Notes: generated by a model from the sequence alone, not told the origin. Shown: positions 32,461 through 44,124, numbered from the stretch's first letter. The stretch: DNA of 64,000 bases from Diphasiastrum complanatum (GCA_029204225.1 CM055111.1:19721003-19785002), one strand, 5' to 3'. Numbers and translations: made by a program.

Positions 32461-32752
32461 CCGCTTGCTCTCATTACATCTTGTTGGCTAATATGCGCTT
32501 GGATCCGATACTACAACGTCCAGTTTCGCTTTGGAGCGCGTCTTGCAACCTTTTTCTTTTCTGCTCGTTTTCCTTGCGCTCGGATCCGATACTCCAACTT
32601 CAAATATCTCTCTCGAGCGCACGTTGATTTGATGTGCTTGTCGGACCTAGGGTTTGCGCCTGAGAGCGATATTTGGAACTTCAGTTCTGTTATTTTTGTT
32701 TAAAATGCTAATTTTGAATCTAGTTTGCTTTCTTTTTTTAATGGATTTTTGC

Positions 32753-33010
32753 AAATTTTTGCACGTGTGAAAAGACGTCCGAGACACGTGTCGTCAGATG
32801 ACTAGACCACGTGGAAATTCCGTACTGATAATGATGACCCAATTATGGGGACACGTGGGCTGAGACACGTGCGCGAATCCCTTATCGACGCATGTCATTC
32901 TCGGACGTGACAGATGTCAGATCAATCATTCATAGTATGACGCATTTATTTTGGCCAATCACATGTCGACACGTGTTGCTTTGCCGGATATCGATTTCAA
33001 GCACGCCGCT
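32753..33010. promoter_or_regulatory. G-box-rich direct repeat, distal copy
   Basis: The second copy of the block (matching agaccacgtgga and gggctgagacacgtg) has CACGTG at 32762, 32785, 32808, 32852, 32866 and 32970. It is cut off at 33011 by the start of segmental duplication B. Confidence 0.75.
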
Positions 33011-33283
33011 TCAGTCAGAGTGGCATTTAGCTAGCAAAGAATCTAGTGTTCCATACGAGAACCAAACACATTAAGATTTAGTATCACTTTATACGCGTGA
33101 GGCTGTTGAGTCGTGAAATTCATGTTATTCATTGTAGTATGAACGAACAACTAGCTGATATTTTCACTAAGCCAGTTGTTAGAAAAAAGTTTGATAAGTT
33201 TAAATCATAGCTTTATGTACTTAAAGTTTGTTGACTTTAAAACTATGTATATGACTGTATAGAAAGTAGACTCTACTTTAAGA

Positions 33284-33563
33284 GAGAGAGTTAGAATTAA
33301 AGTAGAATCACCGTGTTATTGTACTGTGGGTCCTATCAGTAGATAAGGATCAATTCGCTTCGCCACGAGGCGATGGGACACGCGTCCTGTCAACGGCAAC
33401 CTGGGTCATGCATGGGTTGCATGAGTGAAGGACTATATGTATAGTGTATTTTCATTTTGAGAAATACAGTTGCTACGTGAGCTTGGTGTGGAGAGTGTTT
33501 TCTGTCTGTGTTATTGTGTAGCATGATCTCTGTTCCTATTCAAAGCAAATTCTAAGTAAAACA
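33284..33563 (+). repeat. LTR of copia lineage C, copy B
   Basis: Matches 18430-18702 closely (gttagaattaaagtagaatc, cacgaggcgatgggacacgc). Preceded by the same RNase H tail and purine tract, with the same ORF remnant downstream. Confidence 0.65.
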
Positions 33564-34261
33564 TTATGTTAGAATGAGCCAGAGGCTTCCTTGGATCCTA
33601 ATGACAACATTGCAATTGTACCTAATCCAAGTCCACACATATCAAAACAACAAGTTGGTAATGGTCGTAATTGAAACAAGATGAGACGAAAATCAAGTTT
33701 GTCCGATTTGTATGTCATTGAAAGTTTTGATAGTGATGCAACTGGGATGACATACAATATTATGATTTCAAATGGATTAACAGAAAATCATCAAAAAAAA
33801 AAACAAAAATACACCAAATGTAAGCAAATATATTATGTTTACCTTCAATGTGAATGAAGAGATGTTTATTTACCAACCAATACTAAGTTAACAAGAGTTG
33901 TTCTATGTGATGTCAAGGTCTTGACATCTTAAGGTTGTTGGTTGTTAATCAAATGACTATGTCTGCTCCTCTTTTTGAATTCAAGCTTAACAAATAGAAT
34001 TTCAAACTTCATTGGGTTGTTTGAATGCAACTTAGAAATGTAGAATATGGTTACAAATGATGTTATATTTATGCTATTTCACATCTTTATAATTTGCAAC
34101 ATTATCAAAACAAATATATATTTGTAAATGAGTCTAACTGTGCAATTCATTTTCAACAAACAAAATATCCAACAATTTGGAGATTGTTAAAATATGTGAT
34201 TTAGCAAATCATAAGCTCGCATAACTCGCACACATTTACTTGCAAAGTGTCAAGTCTCAAG

Positions 34262-34740
34262 CCCCGGTGCCCTCCTGACCACACGTTTTCTTTTTTTTTA
34301 AAACTGCCTGCCTGAACGCCACTTGTCCAGGTAACCAGTTTATATCCCATAAGCATTTCTACAAGGAAAGGGGAGGGAATATATACAGAAACCCACCTAA
34401 TCGCTAGCATGTGTGTGTGTGTGTGTGTGCATGGGTGCCCGGCGCCACCCGCCCTGCCCAACGCCACTGCCCGGCGCCACCTGCAGGCTGCCCGACACCA
34501 CCCGTCCTGTCCGAGACTGCGGCTCGGCGCCATGGGTGCCCGTGGCCTGGGGCTGCCTGTCAAAAACCCTCACGCCAGCCACATCTCAAATTTTGGCGGG
34601 GACCCCCTTGTGGACACCCGTCAGCCGCTGGGGGGCACCGGGGCCAAACCCCTCCCACGCGCGGGCCATGCTCGTAAGTCCTAGCGGGTTAAAGCGGCCC
34701 AGATATCCACCCACACACATGTGAGCAGGGAAGGTACTGG
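34262..34740. repeat. GC-rich module, copy B
   Basis: Counterpart of 20440-20945. It carries an extra ~57 bp between two copies of a ccaccc(g)cctgt-type motif at about 34458-34515, consistent with gain or loss between short direct repeats, and a longer TG microsatellite at about 34410-34428. Confidence 0.55.
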
Positions 34741-35067
34741 GAATGTACGTAACCAACCAACCTATTGCTTCTATGTATTTCATATTATCTATATAACTGA
34801 ACTACGCAATATTTCGCGAACAAATTTTTTAGCACTCATTCGCCAATATCATAGACATGCTCTTCAGTGCCTAGAAAAGATGGAGATCCAACATCTACTG
34901 CCGGATTATGAACTCTGGTATGGTATTGTGGAGGTTTGAAAGAGTTAGTAAGTACGGATAGACAATCCGTGTTCTTCTGAATCATGAATCATGAAATCTA
35001 CGTCTTTAACAAGCCTCTCGGTTTGAGCAGTATAGAACGGAGATTTTAGTTGAGATATCAACATGAC

Positions 35068-35690
35068 TCATGGAAGATGATCAGCACTGAGGAGGGTAGA
35101 TACCAGGACATTTTTCATCAAATAGCCATGATCCGGTCTGGAAAGATTATGGCAAAAATTCAGGTGGCCATTTTCTGTCTTCTGTATCTTAAGGCCTAGA
35201 TCTGTTTGGTACAGTTGAGAGCGATTGGTAGGTTTTCGAGATGTCATTTTATTAGTCCACATAGTTGCTAGCAGAACCATCGGTCCTCCCAAAAGTTCAA
35301 GACCGTTTGCAGATTTGTGTCGGAGAAGTGTAGAGAAAACTGCACCCCAGACTGGAATAGTCATGTAAATGAAAGTGGTGACGGATACATTCACACCGCG
35401 CAGAGCTCGTATTTCCAACCAGCTGCATAGTCCACCACAGACGAGACCATTGTAGATCAATAAAAACCTTGGTAAAGGTTGAGCTAACGTTGTGGAATCT
35501 AAGCCCCAATCACTAGAACTGGTGCGTAGATTGCATATCTCCCAAAAAGCGCTGAGAACAGTTAATACGGCTAACTGAACGACATTTAAACGCTTTGCAT
35601 TCAATGCTTTACCAATTTTGAGGACTTCTGCTCAAAATATTTGCAGAGCGGAAGTTAAAGAACTGGCGAAAACCCATGGGTTTCCACCTT
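35068..35690 (-). pseudogene. EamA last-exon fragment, copy B
   Basis: Matches the EamA exon (LLIYNGLVCGGLCSWLEIRA, YMTIPVWGAVFSTLLRHKSA). A TGA at 35632-35634 replaces CGA in the LQIF-Arg-AEV stretch; downstream of it the frame is open to the same SADHLP end as copy A. The copy A nonsense codon is not shared, so decay was independent after duplication. Confidence 0.85.
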
Positions 35691-35726
35691 CAGCGCGATA
35701 TATACACAAGGAACTTTTGATCGTTC

Positions 35727-35935
35727 CTATATAGGGAAAAAAAAGAGTTTTCCTAGAATGAAATACACATAACTAGGAACTGTGCATTCACTAGGAAAAA
35801 TAAAACAGTTCCTAGATTGACAATATAGGAAAACTTTTCCTATATAGGAAAATTTTGACCAAGAATTTCCTAGAATAAGTATTTTCCTATATAGAAAATT
35901 TTTAACAGAAAAGAATTAGTTTTCCTATATAGATA
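35727..35935. repeat. Cluster of CTATATAG palindromes, copy B
   Basis: Counterpart of 21928-22135. One site is extended here to a longer palindrome around aggaaaacttttcctatata. Confidence 0.7.
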
Positions 35936-36591
35936 AATAGCTTCCTTTGTTCAGTTGCAATATAGTAGCCAACTCTACTTGTCCCAAAGCATTAAATACG
36001 TTAAATATGGTGTCAGCTGTTGTTTGGTGGGGATAATCATATGGACTTCTCTCTGAAAACAAACACACTTAGGCAACGCAAATTCCCAACTTAAACTATT
36101 AAAAAGCTTGCAGGCAAACCAGAACCGAGATGAGAATTCCCAACTAAAACAAAGATAAAGAAGAAGAAGGGCAAAGTTTAGTAGGAACAAACGATCTTGT
36201 ATATAATGACGTAGACAGTGAGAGTGACCTCAAAGCAAACGGTGGGCTGAAGCATCGCATCTTGAAATGGCACAAATCACAGTCATGAGTTTATTCAAAC
36301 AAAACTAAGTCAATATTCCTTGCAGCAGCTTATAATGTAGAACTGAAGAAAGCCATTCATCAGTCGGTTAGACGCTATAAGTCTGAATTAAGCGCAACTA
36401 CTGAGCAGCTATTTATACTAAGCAAATGTGGCAACGTCCGATTGTAGGACAACTAATCAGGTCGTAGATCATAATGGCTAGTGGGCCATAGTGACTAAAT
36501 ATAAGTCTGAACTAAGCGCAACTACTGATGACTATAACCACAATAGAAATCTCTAATCAACTCTAAAGAAATGAGCTAGAATACTCAAGAG

Positions 36592-37043
36592 TGTCCAAGC
36601 CCACAGGCTTGAGAGAGAACACTAACTATTCAATACTTGATTCATTATAATGTAGAAATATGAGCAGCTATTTATACTAAGCAAATGCAGCAACATCCAA
36701 TAGTAGGACAACTAATTAGGTCGTAGATCATAATGGCTAGTGGGCCGTAGTGAGTTGGCATCCATCTGGATCTTCCTGGAAATTTACTTGCTATAAAATT
36801 AGGGCAACTCTGTAGTTTTTAAACAAATTGAACAATAAATTGTCTTTCAACTGACACGAAATTTGTCGTTGACTGCCAATCAAACGACACAAAATTTGTT
36901 GATGATGACACTAAATGTTGGAGCCACCTGTGATCCATTTTTGAGTAATTATGTAGACTGTGTAAAAACATGAAGAAAGCTACAGGTCTGGATAAAAATT
37001 GGATGAAGATTAAGAAGTCGATTAGTAGGAGAATAATCCAACA
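36592..37043 (-). repeat. Probable solo LTR, copy B (452 bp)
   Basis: Same ends and length as 22732-23183. The TATA-type ctatttata is near 36668. An additional ~95-bp piece of the same LTR lies upstream at about 36404-36496. Confidence 0.5.
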
Positions 37044-37200
37044 CCTCATGCAACCTGGAATATCAGTTGCCCTCCTATTCTTGCATTATAGCAGTCAAAC
37101 ACCATGCAAGTGCTCCCATGTACAATTATAGGTCTGGGCCCACATATGATTATAAACTACTTTACTGGTCAAGCTCGGAATGACGAGGCATAACTAATAG

Positions 37201-38253
37201 GCATAGCCGTGCTAAAATTTTGCATGTACAAAGTTGTTTCTCTAATATATGATTACCTAGTGTATTTGCAGAGAAACCAGTTATTCAAAAGTGCCCTAGT
37301 CATGAATGTTGTAGTAGCCGATTTCGAGAAAAGGACTGACAAGTTTATGAACAGTAGATAATTTTTGATAACAGAGAAAATATATCTACTGTAAGTAGGC
37401 ATCAAAATCATTCACAGATTACACACCATAGACATAATGTCGCAATTTTTTTTTTTGTTTACAACAACATTTTCAAGCACTGTTTGTTTTCCAAATCAGC
37501 ACGTCGGTGCAAGAGAGGTATTCTCTCTTACGAGGAACTAGCTACTGCTCATTCTATATCTGTTTGTGTGACAATGTGTGTCTGCTACTTTGTGACTATC
37601 ACTGACGCATTAAAAAAAAAAACCCAGCACATCTCCCACGTTCATCCTGTTTATATAGGAATAGAGAGAAGGGAGTTTATGCTAATCATTTGATTACAAG
37701 AAATTGTTTAAGCTCATTCTAACGATTTTTAATTGTGTGTTGTCGTTGTCGTCGTCCGTGGAGTCTGTTCTCCATGTTGGTACTTCGTTGATCTTGCATG
37801 GTACCTAGGTCATGAAGATCCGCCACTTTTGCAGCCATCTGTGAGTCGTATGTGACCATAATCATTTCCTTGCGGTGTCTCTGCGGTCGTGAAGGTTCTT
37901 CGGAGCCTGAGACCTTTGGCAAGCAACCACAGATAGACCGTAGTAGGGGCTTATGTGGTGCTCAGGCGGTTCGTCTCTTCGAGAGGGGAGAAATATTGTA
38001 AATCGTTAGTGTGAACTTTGTGGTGGCCTTCAGTCAGCTTCCTTTGTGGACTGCTTTGTGTTTGTTTCATAGGTGACTGCAAGCTCCAACTTGGAGATGG
38101 CCTTTGGTTTACTTTGCATTGGACCATAGGCTAGACTCTTTTAAAGTTGTTTGCATTGTAGTTATGGTTATTGTCAGTTTATGCCTACTGGTAGTTCCCA
38201 TGTATTTCTGCAGGTTCATAAGCTAGCAATGCTTTGTGGGTAGAAACTTCGTG
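37201..38253 (-). repeat. Diverged A-family LTR, probably solo
   Basis: At 38253 the minus strand reads AAGAAACACGAAGTTTCTAC then CACAAAGCATTGCTAGC, like the polypurine tract plus LTR start of A1 and A4. Near 37470-37530 the caagcactg..ggtgcaagagagg stretch matches the middle of the A LTR. The inner end is uncertain (about 37201-37440). No internal coding sequence is attached. Confidence 0.5.
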
Positions 38254-38509
38254 TTTCTTCAAGTTCTGACCATGGTGGTTTGAAGGCAAAGAAACAAGTT
38301 GGTGAGCTTTGTTCAATGTCAAAGTTAGAAATTTTGTCTTATTATAGATCTAGATGCATTTTCATTTAATACATTTGGATGTGCATTGTAAGAGTGCTTT
38401 AAGTAATGGAGGAGCACAGATGTTTGTGACTTGGATTGAACTTGCATTGGTGACTTTAGTAGATATTTTTTAACTTATCTTCTAAAGAGTGAGGATTTCT
38501 CTTGATGTC

Positions 38510-39204
38510 TTTCTCAAGTTCAATAACATTGTGGAGAGTCAATTCAACAATGAAAATCAAGTGCTTAAAGTTGGCAAATGAGACCTATCAACAAAGTTCA
38601 AAGATGTTTGTGTGGCACATGGGATCAAGAGGGAGCTTTCAAACTCAAAGGTTATACATAGTCTGAAAGAGAGGAAGATCAATCTTTTTGAAAGAGCCAA
38701 ATCCATGAGGGTGAATGCAATCTTCATAAGTCTTCTGGGGTGAAGCTTTGATGTATGCTAAGTTTGTTTTCATTAGGTACTCAAATGAAGATTTATATGG
38801 TTGGTAAGAAGCCAAGTTTGGAGCATTTGAAGATCTTTGGTAGTACTTGCTATATCAACTCATCTTTTGGATTCTTGAAGGGAATATGTGTTGGCTATAG
38901 TGAAGTAATGAAAGCTTATAGGGTTTACATTCCTAAGTCAAAGAAAGTTCACATTTCTAAGGATGTTGTCTTGGAAGAGGAGATTGTGGAGAAGATTGAT
39001 GTTATTGATGTTGATCAATATAGCATTTCTGATGGTGATAGAGATGGTTATTTGGATGGTGATGGTGGAGATGCATCTCCAAGTCAAGTTCTAAGAAGAT
39101 CCTCAAGGGAAAGACAAAAGCCATCTAGGCTTCCATATGATGAGAAAGGCAAGCAAGTTGAAGGTACAAACTTTGCTTTACTATTACGTCCATATCCAGT
39201 ATGA
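38510..39204 (+). pseudogene. Copia integrase C-terminal fragment (lineage E)
   Basis: From about 38755 it reads KKPSLEHLKIFGSTCY, GICVGYSEVMKAYRVYIPKS and KKVHISKDVVLEEE, then an acidic linker and RSSRERQKPSRLPYDEKGKQ. Before 38755 a decayed integrase core (NIVESQFNNENQ, VAHGIKRELS) is visible with stops. No RT follows. The 60.55-61.06 kb fragment has the same YDEKGKQV signature. Confidence 0.8.
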
Positions 39205-39370
39205 GGGATTTAGAATAATTCCTTACATGGATGGCCAGTCACTCCAATGTATGTGGTTATTAGTTATGCCTTGTCATTTTGGGCTTGGCCAATAAAGTAA
39301 TTAATAATCATATGAGGGCCTAGACCTATAATTGGACATATGAGCACTTGCATGGTATTTGACTGCAAGG
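39188..39370 (-). repeat. Inverted copy of the 23.19-23.41 kb sequence
   Basis: The reverse complement of about 23190-23410 matches here (ataatcatatg..gggcc.agacctataattg, gagcacttgcatggt). It directly follows the end of the copia fragment. Confidence 0.7.
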
Positions 39371-39564
39371 AGGTCAATTGCTTATTCAAGTTACATGTGG
39401 ATCCTAAGAGAAATATTCGCTCCTCTTGGGATAGAGTATATACTAGTGGAAACTCGCCCATCTACCTATTGGATTTTTTTATCCTTGAAGCCAGGAGCTC
39501 CTCCTCTCTTGCATTCGTTTAACATGGCATGGGGGTAGAAGTGATTAGGGTATTGACTAACCAT
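39371..39564. other. Short spacer, nothing recognised
   Basis: No gene seen; the shared A1/A4 flank starts after it. Confidence 0.3.
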
Positions 39565-40023
39565 TTCTTGTTGGTTGGGTGATTTTTCTCCACAGGTGTC
39601 CTTTTTGGTTGCATGCAACAGGATCTAGTCAGATCTTCACTAGGCAATCCTTACATTTACTCACATGCTTTGGTTCATCTTCTTGTGTAGATGAGGCTAT
39701 GCAAGTGGATGTGGCTTTCATGGAATGGAAGCAAATAATGGATCTGGAAAAGAGGTCTTAGTCAAGGACTTTTATTGTCAAGAGCAAGATCAAGAGGTTG
39801 ATCTTGAAGGGCTTCAATGACACAAAAGGAAGGGTGGCAATTCAGAGCTAGTCAAGAGCATCAAAGGGAAGCCAAGTGGAAAAGATAACTTAAATATGTT
39901 TTTGTAGGTGTTTAAAGACTCAAGTAAGGTCAAAGGAGCAACAAGAAAGTGTTGTTCAAGTTTACTTTACTTGTTTTATCTCATGTTTGAGCAATTTCAT
40001 GTGAATGTGCTCAAGAAACAAAA
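39565..40023 (+). repeat. A4 5' flank shared in inverted orientation with 10033-10490
   Basis: Counterpart of the A1 outer flank, including ttctccacaggtgtcc and gaatgtgctcaagaaac. Confidence 0.75.
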
Positions 40024-40899
40024 TGTTTCTATTTACAAAGCTTTGCTAGCTTTCAGCCCTCTGCCTGAAGAAAATGTTCGCGAACACGAAAGTCAAGAGA
40101 CACAAAGCATGCAAGTCGCGAACGAGAATCTTTTCTGGTCCAGCACGAGAAAGTCAGACAACATAGACAAAACCAACGACGCGACACAAAAGAACGTTTG
40201 CCCTCATGGTCCATGAAGGACCGTGAAGGTCACACATGTACCTAGAAGTACAGATGTCTGATATGATGGCATGACGTCAGCAGATACACTCTAAATCGTG
40301 GCTAATCCGCCACTCTTGTAATTTTCTAATTAGTTGTAGATTTAATTACTCTAATCTAAAAGGTTACACAGAGCGACTATATACTTACTAGCTGATACTT
40401 GATAGAGAGAGCATATACAGATATATAGAGATGTATGAAGTAGTCTGATGCTAGTAAGCAATCAAGACAAAAACAGAACAGAAGTCCGCCTACGTGCGAG
40501 ACAAGTTCCTGTGATCAGGATCCACAAATATCCACAAGTCCGCTAGTAAGCGAGACATCCGCTCGTGAGAAAACTGTATTTCTCTCATGCCAACGCACTA
40601 CGTGGATCTGCATGTAGTGCTTGAAGAATCAGAAAAAAATCAATAGATGATCTTGTAGCCATTGTGCACATGCAAATGTATCTGCTGTTATTCGTATGTC
40701 TGATTCTCTCATTCATTTAATTCTGCAGTTTGTTGAAACTTTGTTGAACGCTACATTAATTTATAAACGTAGATCAGCAGTGCCTGACTACATTCTGGAG
40801 GACTGTAGGAGTGATTCAGCTAGCAGTGACCAACGATCGCATCTGAACTCCATCCGAATCACATTGAATCGTTTGCGACTCATTCAATCTCTGTCATCA
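40024..40899 (+). repeat. 5' LTR of A4 (876 bp)
   Basis: Begins TGTTTCTATTTACAAAGC and ends CTCTGTCATCA before the primer site. AAGAAACAAAA, a polypurine-like tract, lies just outside the TG, where a target site would be expected. Confidence 0.8.
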
Positions 40900-40900
40900 G

Positions 40901-40913
40901 TGGTATCAGAGCC
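40901..40913 (+). other. Primer-binding site of A4
   Basis: TGGTATCAGAGCC, an exact initiator tRNA-Met type primer site. Confidence 0.92.
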
Positions 40914-41013
40914 TATCTATTGTCATAATTTGACATAGCCAAGAAGCTATCAGATCCAGAAGGCCAAGCATTCAGACGAACAACCATCAACAACAGAAAA
41001 GACTTCAGAAGCA

Positions 41014-41823
41014 ATGGCTTCAGTCAGCAGCATACAAAACAAGATCTGTACAATTCTTGATTCTTCAGGATCTAACTTTCTAGCCTGGAAAGTTAAAACA
41101 TCACTGATACTCAAGGGCGAAGGTTTATTTCCCTAGTTGGATGGCACATAAGAGATGCTTATGACATCAGACAAAGAGCTACGTGAGTGGAGGGAGAAAA
41201 ATGACAAGGCAGTAGCTTTGCTATCTTCATCCATTGAAGATAGTCTCACACTTGACCTGGCTATACTCTCCAAAGCTAAGGAGATGTGGGATGCATTGCT
41301 CACGAGATTTCAAATGAAATCAAGAAGTCAAATCATAATGCTAGAAGATCAGCTGACAAATCTACAGTGGGATGGGAAAGACCTCACTTATTTTGTAAGG
41401 AAGATGAAGGATTTGTTTCTATCACTACATAACTCTGGAGCAAAGAATGCAGTGTCAGCTGAGAAGCAGCTCACTTACCTATTGAGAGCCTTACCCAGAT
41501 CATTCTAGACAATGAGGACCCTGCTCGCGAAAGATCCTACCATGAACCTCGAAAAGGCGATTGTCAAGATTCGAGAGGAAGTCGAGGCGAGAGAACATCT
41601 TGATCACAAAGATGGTTCTGACCAGGCCCTCTACGGCAACAAGGAAAAATCCAAGAAACAATTTATGCCTAAGAGGGAGTCAAATCAGAGGCAGGATCAT
41701 GATCAGCAAGCAAAGAGGACCGGCAAAGGCAACTGGAAGAGCAAAGGGAGGTCGAAGCAGCAAGGTGGAGAAAAGAAGACTTGCGTGAGATGTAGAAGAG
41801 ACGGGCACACGGTTGATACATGA
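41014..41823 (+). pseudogene. Copia gag with CCHC knuckle (A4)
   Basis: ATG at 41014 (MASVSSIQNKICTILDSSGS). The UBN2 region is nearly intact from 41155 to 41508 (KELREWREKNDKAVALLSSS, LEDQLTNLQWDGKDLTYFVR). Stops are TAG at 41134-41136, TAG at 41506-41508 and TGA at 41821-41823, the last replacing the final Cys of CVRCRRDGHTVDT. All three are also in A1. Confidence 0.88.
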
Positions 41824-41955
41824 TGGCTCAATCCAAAAATTGAGTGCGTCCGTGGATTGCTGGCAGATTCCGAGAAACAAATTAGCACAGAATAGACAAG
41901 AGAACAGCAACAATTCATCCTATGTCGAGGAGATTGGTGTTCATCTAAACAGTAT

Positions 41956-42006
41956 GTCTCTGCCATTGGTGTTCATCCACTGTGGCTCAACACCAATGGC
42001 AGAGAC
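41956..42006. repeat. Perfect 18-bp inverted repeat at a deletion junction
   Basis: GTCTCTGCCATTGGTGTT (41956-41973) and its exact reverse complement (41989-42006) are separated by 15 nt. The right arm is the normal protease sequence (NTNGRD); the left arm is an inverted copy placed where the protease active-site segment is missing. Confidence 0.9.
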
Positions 42007-42665
42007 AGACGACTCGAAGACGTTTTGTTCATGCCTACACTGCAGCAAGACTTGCTTTCTGTCGCAAGAATAGCAGATGCAGGAATGCGTGTGACATTTT
42101 TAGATGAAGCATGCAATGTGGTTGACGCCAGTACTAGTACTTTGATCGCTCAAGGCAGAAGAAAAGGTAATCTATATCATCTGAAGGTACGCCTACCTGC
42201 AGATCAGGTGCATCAGACTCATGATGACTCACCATACACTCTGTGGCACAGGAGACTCTGCCACATGAACTCAATGGCACTTTACCAAGCAAGCCATCAT
42301 GGAGCAATAACAGGGGTCTTGGTTGTCTCAGTCATTATAAAGAAACACTCTATAATGCCATCTGAAAAACGTGGATCTTGAATGGATCCAGAGATGTCAC
42401 GCACTCCATTCATCAAAGACTCCTACAGAACGACCAAGATTCTGGAGTTAGTGCATTCTGACATCTGTGGGCCTTTCAATATGATCTCAGTAGGAGGTTC
42501 AAAATATTATATAACCTTCATTGATAATTATAGTAAATTCGCTAGTGTATTTTATTCAAAATAAATCTGAAGCACTTGATAATTTCATAGAATACGTGAA
42601 TTGGACTGAGTGATGTACAGACAACAAGGTTAAGTAGATCAGAACAGATCGAGGTGGCAAATACT
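42007..42665 (+). pseudogene. Protease end, GAG-pre-integrase and start of integrase (A4)
   Basis: FMPTLQQDLLSVARIADAGM, then YTLWHRRLCHMNSMALYQAS, a 50-bp unrelated insertion or rearrangement near 42310-42385, and TTKILELVHSDICGPFNMIS with YYITFIDNYSKFAS. Frameshifts follow, and the last integrase-like phrase (RTDRGGKY) is at about 42640. Confidence 0.85.
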
Positions 42666-42669
42666 GCCT

Positions 42670-44124
42670 GGCAGAAAAACTGTCTTTGTCGCCCACCAAG
42701 TGTTTCCATATTGATTCACCCACATTTTTTAATATGTGCATAGGATCAAGCAAGTAATTGATCAAAAGGTTATTCCAATATGGTAAACAATGAAAGATGG
42801 ATAGTCTTTTCATACCATTGATTGGCTTAGTCTCGGATTCAATCCAAAGTTTGTGCCAATCGGCCATGGACATTCTCTTTGGAGGCATTCTTGTTTCTGA
42901 TCTTCCTCCAAAGCCTCTTCTATGAGCATTTCTAAATGGATGATTTCATCATGCAAGTACTTGCGATGATTTTCATACACAACTTTGTTTAAATGACGTG
43001 AGTGGCGAGCATCAATATTTGGTCCACAAATGAGACATGCGTGATATCCAAAAGTTGTAAAACCTAAAAGAATCAAATCCAATTCGTGTTACCTACAGAA
43101 TTCTTTTAAAGCATAAATATTGCATGCATAAAAAATAAATATAGTCACCTGAACAATCGCCCAATCCTGGAAAGTCATGCATAGTCCACATTAACATCGC
43201 ACGCGACAAAAATGTTTTGTCTTGAAGTGGACGTGAGATGTCATATGCTTGGACTCCCTTCCATAGTAGTTCTAGTTCCTCAATCAATGGTGCAAAGTAG
43301 ATATCCATATTTTTTACTTTATGTTTTTCAGGAATTAGAAGTGCTAGTATGAGATGTCCTTTTTTGATGCTTAGCCAAGGTGGAATGTTTTAGTTGACCA
43401 ACACCACTAGCCAAGTAGACCACGTGCTTGACATTTTTCGAAAGGGGTTAACCTCGTCTGTTGCAAGTTCAAATATTATATTTCTTGTTTCACTTGCGAA
43501 ACATGGATATTCTTTGTCAATGTGTTTCCATGCAGGAGAGTCTGAGGGTACTCTCATGATCTCATCCGAAGAACGATGACTAGCATGCCAATTCACAAGT
43601 TCTGCAAGAGACTTGCAACGAAACATAGAAAGAAGAAGAGATTCTACACAAGGTATGTGAGGTGATGTGGGATGGATAGAATCGATGTGAGGTGTCGTGG
43701 GATGGATAGAATCGATGTGAGGTGTCATGAGATAGATAGAATCGATGTGTGGTGACATCGTGGAATGAATAGAATCCATAGTAGAATTTGCGTGAAGTGT
43801 TGTGGGATGGATAGAATCCATGTGAGGTGTTGTGGAATGAATAGAATCTATGTGTGGTGATATCGTGGGATGAATAGATTCCATGGAAAGATGTATGTGA
43901 GGTGTGGTGGAGTGAGTGACGTGCAAAATGGAAAGATTCATAACTTTCACATCATGAGGTGTGTAGTGACTAGTGACATCATTTTGATCATCAAAAAGAT
44001 CTTCGTCTAATGCCAAAGATGATCCAAAATCGATATTTCTTATCTTGTTGATAAGGTTGTCAATCGACGTGTTATAAGACATTGACATCAATGTATTATT
44101 CTGCAAGAGTGAAACATTACACAA
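42670..44124 (-). pseudogene. CACTA/En-Spm TNP2-type transposase fragment
   Basis: Read on the minus strand, TNP2 (Transposase_21) landmarks appear in order: WHASHRSSDEIMRVPSDSPA, KEYPCFASETRNIIFELATD, NPFRKMSSTWSTWLVVLV, IPPWLSIKK, MDIYFAPLIEELELLWKGVQ, MLMWTMHDFPGLGDCSG, GFTTFGYHACLICG and LPYWNNLLINYLLDPMHILK. A TAA at about 43390 replaces an aromatic residue. The break between GDCSG and GFTTFGY is about 70 bp with GT..AG ends and may be an intron. The frame start at 44124 is uncertain. The transposase C-terminus is missing, cut at the A4 junction. TNP2 binds CACTA ends and catalyses excision. Confidence 0.85.
43655..43905 (-). repeat. Coding minisatellite in the TNP2 N-terminal region
   Basis: Roughly eight imperfect units of about 30-33 bp (tgtgaggtgtcgtgggatgg, atagaatcga) encode variations of PHIDSIHPTT. 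All unit lengths keep the reading frame. This stretch precedes the conserved TNP2 start. Confidence 0.85.

Larger units (their letters stand above)
33012..37200 (+). repeat. Segmental duplication, copy B
   Basis: Direct copy of 18152-23340. It starts inside the RNase H tail of copia lineage C (cagtcagagtggcatttagc), so the source copy already contained that insertion. It lacks about 1.09 kb present in A; the junction has GCCC microhomology. It also has a ~95-bp extra piece of LTR at about 36404-36496. Confidence 0.9.
40024..42665 (+). mobile_element. Ty1/copia element A4, truncated
   Basis: Plus-strand relative of A1: 5' LTR, primer site, gag, a rearranged protease region, GAG-pre-integrase and the start of integrase. 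At about 42665 it ends abruptly against CACTA transposase sequence of opposite orientation. No 3' LTR. The protease active-site segment is deleted. It shares three gag nonsense codons with A1. Confidence 0.88.

Noticed and set aside
43660..43905. CRISPR-like array
   Set aside because: Repeats are contiguous, imperfect and in-frame coding, with no unique spacers, in a eukaryotic context.
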